From Bryopsis sp. KO-2023 (lineage: Eukaryota; Chlorophyta; Ulvophyceae; Bryopsidales; Bryopsidaceae): a stretch of DNA of 64,000 nt. A program made the translations under genes and the position numbers. Shown here piece by piece: positions 59,501-64,000 of the stretch. Every line of letters starts with the position of its first letter. Position 1 is the first letter of the stretch. Where the stretch lies: assembly GCA_030272585.1 (NCBI GenBank), contig BSYQ01000016.1:1054001-1118000 (forward strand), read 5' to 3'. Under the pieces are notes generated by a model. The model did no database searches. It was not told the origin of the DNA and worked only from the letters and a program-made list of their open reading frames with translations.

Positions 59501-60444
59501 TCCCCTTCCCTTTGTTCTGGGATTGTTTCTACTCCAGTCTTTGATTCATCCTCTGGCCTAATCACCACCATGATGATGTGTTTGATTTCCCCTTTTTTTA
59601 TCTGTCTTTTGATTCTGCCACTAGAACAAAAGGAAAGTTCTGTAGCTTCAGTGGGCTTGAGATGATATTCAGGCATCACTGAGAGTGGTAATTTTACACT
59701 CTTTCTGCCCTTGTTTACTGTGATTATTCCTGACTTAAAATCCACTTTGGGATTGTAGTGTATGAGCCAGGGCAATCCCAGCAGGATTGGGTGATTACTG
59801 TCTGGGAAGACATCAGCATCAAATGAGAGCTGGATCTTTCCACAGACAAAAGGGATGCCAAAACATCTCCCCACTGATTTCCTTTCTGTACCATCTAGAA
59901 ACTTAACAGGAGTTTCTTGTGGTTTGTATTGCAGTCCTAGTTCCTTGACTGCATCCATGCTAATATAATTAGCAGTGGATCCTGTGTCAATGTATGCTGT
60001 AGCTTTCTTTGCACCAATAAATCCTGCCAGTTCATATCCTCTATATGCTGCTGTAGCCTGAGCTACTGCAGTCTGAACTGGTTCCTTTCCCTCAACATTT
60101 CCTTCCACTCTAGTGGGTAAACTCACAGTGGCCTCTGTTTGTTCATCCACTCTCTTTTGAGACTGCTTTTTCTTTTGAATTAACACTCCTGGAGTGACCC
60201 CATCCAGTGTGTTTGCTTCCTGTTCTGTTGCAATAGGGGCTGCAACCACAGGTGTCTCTTGAACACCATCATTTAGTGAGGCTGGTGTTTTTGTAGTGGG
60301 TTCTTTAATTTCAATATCATCTGGAGGCTTAGCTGACCCAACACTAGCCTCCTCTTTTAGTTTCCCTTCTTCAGGGCTTTCTGAGCTTGGGACAGTTTGG
60401 GACACTGTCTCACCCCATGCTCTGTGCTTCCACATAGAAAACAC
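56575..60444 (-). CDS. pol: pol polyprotein of chromovirus copy 2
   Basis: Open frame of 1,289 codons. It overlaps the gag end by 88 nt and lies in the -1 frame, so synthesis probably enters near 60360 by frameshift and not at the nominal Met. In order: aspartic protease with DTGS at about 153; reverse transcriptase (FIDDLLIYSK at about 518-527); RNase H (VISDASGEATGG); integrase zinc finger HHCC at about 865-910, core D-D-E with 35 residues between the last two (TTDLVTDLP, IISDRDTRF, TDGQSEVSIR); and a C-terminal chromodomain of about 55 residues (EFEVEAVVRHKFSGRKRR, VVWKGYPLSEATWEP) that would bind methylated histone tails. The chromodomain places it among chromoviruses. No internal stop is present. 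Confidence 0.96.
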   Translation of the reverse strand: MFSMWKHRAWGETVSQTVPSSESPEEGKLKEEASVGSAKPPDDIEIKEPTTKTPASLNDGVQETPVVAAPIATEQEANTLDGVTPGVLIQKKKQSQKRVDEQTEATVSLPTRVEGNVEGKEPVQTAVAQATAAYRGYELAGFIGAKKATAYIDTGSTANYISMDAVKELGLQYKPQETPVKFLDGTERKSVGRCFGIPFVCGKIQLSFDADVFPDSNHPILLGLPWLIHYNPKVDFKSGIITVNKGRKSVKLPLSVMPEYHLKPTEATELSFCSSGRIKRQIKKGEIKHIIMVVIRPEDESKTGVETIPEQREGDDLQKILQEDMDPRIKEVLTQYRKVFAKDLPKGVPPTRLGHEFRIDLEEGTEPMYRPLYKLSPLELDEVKRQLDYLLEMDFIEPSQSPFGAPILFVPKKDGGLRMCLDYRWLNKKTIKNRYPLPLPEEMIDRVHGAKYFTKIDLRSGYWQMPLREEDRPKTAFRSRFGHYQFKVLSFGLTNAPAQYMNMVNDIFKDMLDIFVLIFIDDLLIYSKSISEHVEHLAAVLARLQKYSLFAKATKSEICVRETDFCGFWLSEKGISAMDVKVKAIRDWKPLKTVTDVRSFLGMVSFYRRFIPDFAKIAGPLHDLTKKDVMWEWGSAQEIAFQTLKTALMGKPVLIHPNPVKDYTVISDASGEATGGVLCQDHGSGLQPIAFCSRRLSKSEQNYSVYERELLGIAYCLMQWRHYLEGCPGEVTVFTDHQPLTNFMDQKMMSRPQARWLRAGHFLSIKPKIQYIQGKLNLVADALSRSLPAENQVNVVSSLQPSVEEITLWEQATLADVEIKDIYNQILDGERIPGYGINESGLLIYQTQDGLMKLWVPQELRMKVLTEGHDNQISGHLGIERTLELMSRKYYWNDMKKDVQEYVRTCEVCQQMKPELRAQKGLLQPIPVADKKWSQITTDLVTDLPPVDGFDSIAVFVDRLTKMVKFIPCSKTIDAPGYARIFFDHIFRNHGIPSVIISDRDTRFTSKFWQELMKCVGTKVRMSTAFHPQTDGQSEVSIRTLENFLRPYVEDHPETWMQGLGMAEFAANNAVHTATGYSPFYLMYGVHPQLPGDLLAGKAQAEAESVQEMISHMQEVINDAKNRYKTAQEKMRQQANKRRRDVQFQVGEKVLLSTKTLNLAVLKHIPAKIRRRYIGPFVIAAAVGSVAYRLVLPDGWKMHPVFHVSKLRKLQESAKFPREVMAPPAELDSEGEEEFEVEAVVRHKFSGRKRRFLVVWKGYPLSEATWEPQDNLLNASEILADYKRRAGIR

Positions 60445-62630
60445 TTAAAGGATCCTCCCCTTGAGGGTCTAGATCCCATCTGACCTCTCTGTTGCACAGC
60501 TTTAACTGAGTTTGCTGCAAGAGGTAGTTGTGGTGTTGCAGCAGCTATCACTGCCGACATCTGTGTATTCCTTTGTCCAAATCTTCCCCTCCCTCTACCT
60601 CTGCCTCTAAAGCTGCTAGTAGTGCCACCTCTACTGCCTATAGTTGCAGAGAGTCTTTGAACTGTGAGGATGGCCTTATCCAGATCCCCATCACACAGGG
60701 TCATAACCTGTGCTTGCATATTTCTATCTGAGAGCCCATCCACAAAGGCTGCATATCTTTCTTCTTGAGGTAGGTTGGGGAGTCTAAACATCAGCTTTCT
60801 GAAGAGCCTGATGTAGCCTAAGGCAGTTCCAGTCTGCCTTAGAGTTCTTAACTGTTTTCTGGCAGTCTCTATTAGGGAGACTGGCTCAAAAACATTCCTT
60901 AGTTCTTGAGTGAACTCTTGCCAGCTAGCATACTCTGCTTTTTCCTGATTCATGATCTGTATATCCATCAGGTTTAACCAGCTAAGTGCATCTCCCTGGA
61001 GATGTGACTGAAAACAGGATAACCAGTCTCTCTCTAAGATGTGTTGATTCTGCAACCATCTCTTCATTCCTAGTATCCATTCTGTTGCAGACATCCTTTC
61101 ATCTCCTGTGAATTTCTCTGGGGGAGTGAGCTTAATCTGTTTGCTGTAAGGTCTATCAGGACCTTGTCCTGAACCTCCTGATGTGCCACTAGGATCTCTA
61201 TCAGGTGGTCCTCCTCCTGGGGGTCCTCCATCACCACCTCCACCACCACCTCCACCATTTCCTGGCCCTGGAAATCCAGATCCAGATGCTCGAGGCATGT
61301 TTGGCCTGTCTGGTCCATTTGGGCCATTTGATCCATTTGGATCCCCTGGATTTCCTCCAGGTGCACCACCACTAGGTGCTCTTTGACTTGTTAATTGCTC
61401 AAAGGGGTTTGGTGGTCTAATTCCCATGCCTGATGGTGCTGGGGTAGTGCCCACTGTAAATGTAGCTGGTGGAACTACAGTGGCTGGTAACATGGACAAT
61501 GTGGGTATTGATGATCCCATTGGAAGTGATTGTCCTGTGGTTAGGTCTATAAGACCCAAAGAAGAAGGTCCTGGGGGTAATGGAACTGCTGGAGTGGGTG
61601 GTAGTAACCCCACAGTTGCAGGTGCTCCATTAGTAACTGGTGGTAGCACCAGCTCTGCTGCTGAAGTAGGTTGAATTTCCTGTTCTTCTTGTCCCTCTGT
61701 ACTCAGTCCTTCTGTGACTGTTTGCATCATATACACTGGGACTTCCAGTGGTTGTGTAGGCACAACTGATGCCTGTACATACTCCTTCAGCATTCTATCC
61801 ATTGTGTGCTTAAGAGATAGCTCTTCTTTCTGTCTAGCTTCTCTTTCTCTTTCCACTAGTACAAGGGCTGTTTGTTCCTCTTTTTGGACTTGTCCTTTCA
61901 CTGCTTGCAATTCAGAATACAAATCTTGCATTTGTTTCTGATAAGTTTGCTGGAACATTCCTTGTTCCTTATGCATTTGTTCTTCCTTCTGCACTTGTCC
62001 CTTAACTGTCTGCAGTTCGGAAAACAAGTCTTGCATCTGCTTAGTCTGTACAGTCTGATGAGATTGCTGGAACAGCCCCTGTTCCTGTTGCATCTGATCT
62101 TTCAGATATGCAATACTCTGTGCATGAGATTTTCCTGTTTCCAGGATTTCTTCTCTCAACTGTGCATAATGTGTACTCAGTTGCTCTTGCACATCAGTCA
62201 CAAATGACTGCTTCATTGACTGTAGATGGTCTGTAAGCTGTGCTAGCTTTTCTGTCGTCGACTCGACATTCTGTCGCAGAACGACCTGGAGGTCGTTGAC
62301 TTCAGTTTCGACCCTTTGCTGACTTTCTTGAGTTCGATGAACGAACTCACGGAGACCTTGCATATTTTGCTCCGTCTTTTGGTCGACAGCCACTATGGCT
62401 TTTTCCATGTCTGTATGAACAGTTTGGAAGGAACTTTTCAAGTCCGTTGCTACTGTTTCGCGCCAGACTGCAAGCTGAGCTTGCAGGTGACCTCCTCCTT
62501 CAGAACCAGACTCCGTCCGGTTTATCTGAATGTTCTGCGTGTTGTGAACAACCTGCATAGCAGACTCGTCCATAGTGGAGTCTTCAAAAGCCACCATCTG
62601 GCTTCCTGATCCACTTGGTATTAACGCCAT
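60357..62630 (-). CDS. gag: gag polyprotein of chromovirus copy 2
   Basis: 757 aa, unusually long for gag. Residues about 30-300 are Gln/Glu-rich coiled coil with a repeated MQDL.SELQ.VKGQVQKEEQ element; about 330-490 is Pro/Gly-rich and low complexity; about 500-640 is the capsid-type Retrotrans_gag region (SWLNLMDIQIM, LRTLRQTGTALGYIRLFRKL); an Arg/Gly stretch (RGRGRGRGRFG) and one CCHC zinc knuckle (CFLCGSTEHGVRQC) close the protein. ATG at 62630 follows a 415-bp leader. It would form the particle that packages the element RNA. Confidence 0.93.
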   Translation of the reverse strand: MALIPSGSGSQMVAFEDSTMDESAMQVVHNTQNIQINRTESGSEGGGHLQAQLAVWRETVATDLKSSFQTVHTDMEKAIVAVDQKTEQNMQGLREFVHRTQESQQRVETEVNDLQVVLRQNVESTTEKLAQLTDHLQSMKQSFVTDVQEQLSTHYAQLREEILETGKSHAQSIAYLKDQMQQEQGLFQQSHQTVQTKQMQDLFSELQTVKGQVQKEEQMHKEQGMFQQTYQKQMQDLYSELQAVKGQVQKEEQTALVLVEREREARQKEELSLKHTMDRMLKEYVQASVVPTQPLEVPVYMMQTVTEGLSTEGQEEQEIQPTSAAELVLPPVTNGAPATVGLLPPTPAVPLPPGPSSLGLIDLTTGQSLPMGSSIPTLSMLPATVVPPATFTVGTTPAPSGMGIRPPNPFEQLTSQRAPSGGAPGGNPGDPNGSNGPNGPDRPNMPRASGSGFPGPGNGGGGGGGGDGGPPGGGPPDRDPSGTSGGSGQGPDRPYSKQIKLTPPEKFTGDERMSATEWILGMKRWLQNQHILERDWLSCFQSHLQGDALSWLNLMDIQIMNQEKAEYASWQEFTQELRNVFEPVSLIETARKQLRTLRQTGTALGYIRLFRKLMFRLPNLPQEERYAAFVDGLSDRNMQAQVMTLCDGDLDKAILTVQRLSATIGSRGGTTSSFRGRGRGRGRFGQRNTQMSAVIAAATPQLPLAANSVKAVQQRGQMGSRPSRGGSFKCFLCGSTEHGVRQCPKLSQAQKALKKGN
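60360..60366 (-). promoter_or_regulatory. -1 ribosomal frameshift site GGGAAAC at the gag stop
   Basis: On the minus strand the gag frame reads AAG GGA AAC TAA. The heptamer G GGA AAC is a canonical X-XXY-YYZ slip site, and the stop codon follows at once. Pol is in the -1 frame relative to gag (codon phases 60357 and 56575), as this site requires. Confidence 0.8.
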
Positions 62631-63045
62631 ACTGTGTGCCTCTGACTTTCAGTTGACTTTCCGACAGTTACTGTCAACAGTAGACTGTTGACTTTTCCCT
62701 CACTGCCTTTACGTCCAAACGTTTAACGACAAACTCCCAGCGACTAAGCTACCAGTTTTGTGGCCTCCCCGCCACACAACGACAGTTACAGGATAACCTT
62801 TTTCCTGTCGTCTGTTTCTGGGTACCACACAAACTGCTGTCGGACACCCTCTTTTTCGTGCGAACCTTTTCGCGGGTGTGTTTGTTTTTCCGACAGAACT
62901 AGTAAAAGTCCCCTCACTGTATAACTAGCGACCAGGCGTATAACCGTCCGCCGATATACCTTGCACGTCAGTGGCTTAGTGCACTAACGCTTCCTGAGTT
63001 GACTTTCTCCGCCAGAGTTCGAGTCCGAGCTCCGAAACCAAAAAA
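62631..63045 (-). other. 5' leader of copy 2
   Basis: Untranslated region between 5' LTR and gag, holding the primer binding site next to the LTR; no open frame. Confidence 0.7.
63023..63040 (-). other. primer binding site of copy 2
   Basis: TGGTTTCGGAGCTCGGAC starts 5 nt inside the 5' LTR. It is complementary to a tRNA 3' end reading ...CCGAGCTCCGAAACCA; the T-loop-like TCGAGTCC continues beyond. I do not name the tRNA, because neither tRNA in this window has that end. Confidence 0.75.
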
Positions 63046-63566
63046 TGTTACGCGAGGCGCTCCGTACGCCGACGCACTTCCGTGTAAAGAGTGAGAGAGG
63101 GTGGCGGCTGAGTTCCACAGGGTCACACAAAATCGAATCGAGTCGCACACGGGGTCCACAGTTGCACTCACAGAATTACTGACAAGCAAGGTTACATCAA
63201 GCGTCCCATTCTTTTAACTCCCGTTCGACTTTCCCGAGGGTGACTAACCACCCGTAACACTCCCACTACCCTGACTCACAGCCGCCAGTTCTACTCCTGA
63301 CTCACTCACACACTCACACACAAGCCCAGACTAAAGCACGTTCCCACTCAGATTCAAACCCGAGACCTCCGCCTCGCGAGTCTCACTTTAGTTGATCGAA
63401 CCACTGTCTTGACCAGGTGCTCTTGCGGTGGTTTCCTCGCTGTAGTTCAGTAGTATCTCCTCAGGGGAATGCTGTCATCTACCGGGGATGCATCTGACGC
63501 TTCACAGACGTCAGATGCATGACGCCTTTGACGTCTGACGTCCCTGGACGTCAGCAGCTGGTATCA
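63046..63566 (-). repeat. 5' LTR of copy 2
   Basis: 521 bp, uninterrupted; on the element strand it runs TGATACC...GCGTAACA. Confidence 0.95.
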
Positions 63567-64000
63567 TCCATGCTAATATAGTTAGCAGTGGATCCTGTAT
63601 CAATGTATGCTGTAGCTTTCTTTGCACCAATAAATCCTGCCAGTTCATATCCTCTATATGCTGCTGTAGCCTGAGCTACTGCAGTCTGAACTGGTTCCTT
63701 TCCCTCAACATTTCTTTCCACTCTAGTGGGTAAACTCACAGTGGCCTCTGTTTGTTTATCCACTCTCTTTTGAGACTGCTTTTTCTTTTGAATTAACACT
63801 CCTGGAGTGACCCCATCCAGTGTGTTTGCTTCCTGTTCTGTTGCAATAGGGGCTGCAACCACAGGTGTCTCTTGAACACCATCATTTAGTGAGGCTGGTG
63901 TTTTTGTAGTGGGTTCTTTAATTTCAATATCATCTGGAGGCTTAGCTGACCCAACACTAGCCTCCTCTTTTAGTTTCCCTTCTTCAGGGCTTTCTGAGCT
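63567..64000 (-). mobile_element. chromovirus copy 1, continuation upstream of the nested insertion
   Basis: After the duplicated TCCAT the sequence continues copy 1 pol towards gag: protease DTGS, the linker before it, and the gag/pol overlap with the same GGGAAAC heptamer at 63979-63973. It runs off the right edge. Confidence 0.93.
63572..64000 (-). pseudogene. N-terminal pol fragment of copy 1
   Basis: Encodes the pol linker and the protease up to ANYISM, where copy 2 cuts it. Differs from copy 2 by a few residues (for example KQTEA for EQTEA). Separated from the rest of copy 1 pol by 8.2 kb. Confidence 0.9.

Larger units (their letters stand above)
55325..63566 (-). mobile_element. Ty3/gypsy chromovirus copy 2, complete, nested in copy 1
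   Basis: LTRs of 521 bp (63046-63566; 55325-56318 after subtracting a 473-bp insertion), flanked by TCCAT. Order on the minus strand is 5' LTR, primer binding site, gag, pol (protease, reverse transcriptase, RNase H, integrase, chromodomain), polypurine tract, 3' LTR. The two LTRs differ at only about two positions that I can see, so insertion was recent. Native length is about 7.77 kb. Both long frames are open, so it may be capable of movement. Confidence 0.95.

Noticed and set aside
62966..63040. A complete tRNA gene beside the 5' LTR of copy 2
   Set aside because: The 3' end with CCA and box-like motifs is present, but neither the acceptor nor the T stem pairs; the part next to the LTR is best explained as the primer binding site.

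Overview
This window comes from a nuclear genome of a eukaryote that builds motile flagella. Its genes are split by GT-AG introns. One gene is the axonemal radial spoke protein 3, another is the SUMO-conjugating enzyme UBC9, and RNA polymerase III genes (5S rRNA, tRNA) are also present. The species cannot be named from sequence alone. A free-living or photosynthetic protist fits best; a chromerid-like alga is only a guess.

Layout. Positions 1-37,700 are genic. From left to right they hold: an unrecognised multi-exon gene (minus, running off the left edge); a four-exon 258-aa coiled-coil protein (plus, 5101-7092); 5.4 kb of homopolymer-rich DNA with no gene I can resolve; a small unrecognised spliced gene (minus, 12536-13560); a 16-exon membrane-anchored leishmanolysin-type (M8) metallopeptidase (plus, 13993-18623); UBC9 (minus, 21407-23309) divergent from RSP3 (plus, 23870-27849); a coiled-coil gene (plus, 28903-30339); a head-to-head pair of unrecognised genes (minus 31202-32413, plus 32631-33826); and a gene with a repeated W-x-G-N-x-L-I motif (minus, 34585-35872). 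All exon coordinates are my own splice models, checked for GT-AG ends and continuous reading phase.

Positions 37,756-51,170 are a Pol III gene superarray. A 194-bp tandem repeat that looks at first like a satellite is a 5S rDNA unit (118-nt gene plus 76-bp spacer). It occurs in arrays of 2, 10 and 25 copies. Each array ends in a tRNA-Gly(TCC) gene facing a tRNA-Glu(CTC) gene, followed by a 0.9-1.5 kb spacer. The offsets between successive superunits (3,442 and 6,352 bp) differ by exactly 15 x 194 bp.

Mobile elements have invaded this cluster. A 1.8-kb foldback element with an 8-bp target duplication sits between tRNA-Gly and tRNA-Glu of the first unit, and itself carries a pogo-like MITE at a TA site. 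In the third unit the spacer is cut by a chromodomain Ty3/gypsy retrotransposon (copy 1, 51171-55324, resuming at 63567). A second, nearly complete chromovirus (copy 2, 55325-63566, target duplication TCCAT) has inserted into copy 1's protease-coding region. A 465-bp hAT-like MITE (8-bp duplication, 14-bp inverted ends, tRNA-like interior) sits in copy 2's 3' LTR. The gag stop of copy 2 directly follows a textbook -1 frameshift heptamer (GGGAAAC), and the open frames require exactly a -1 shift to enter pol.
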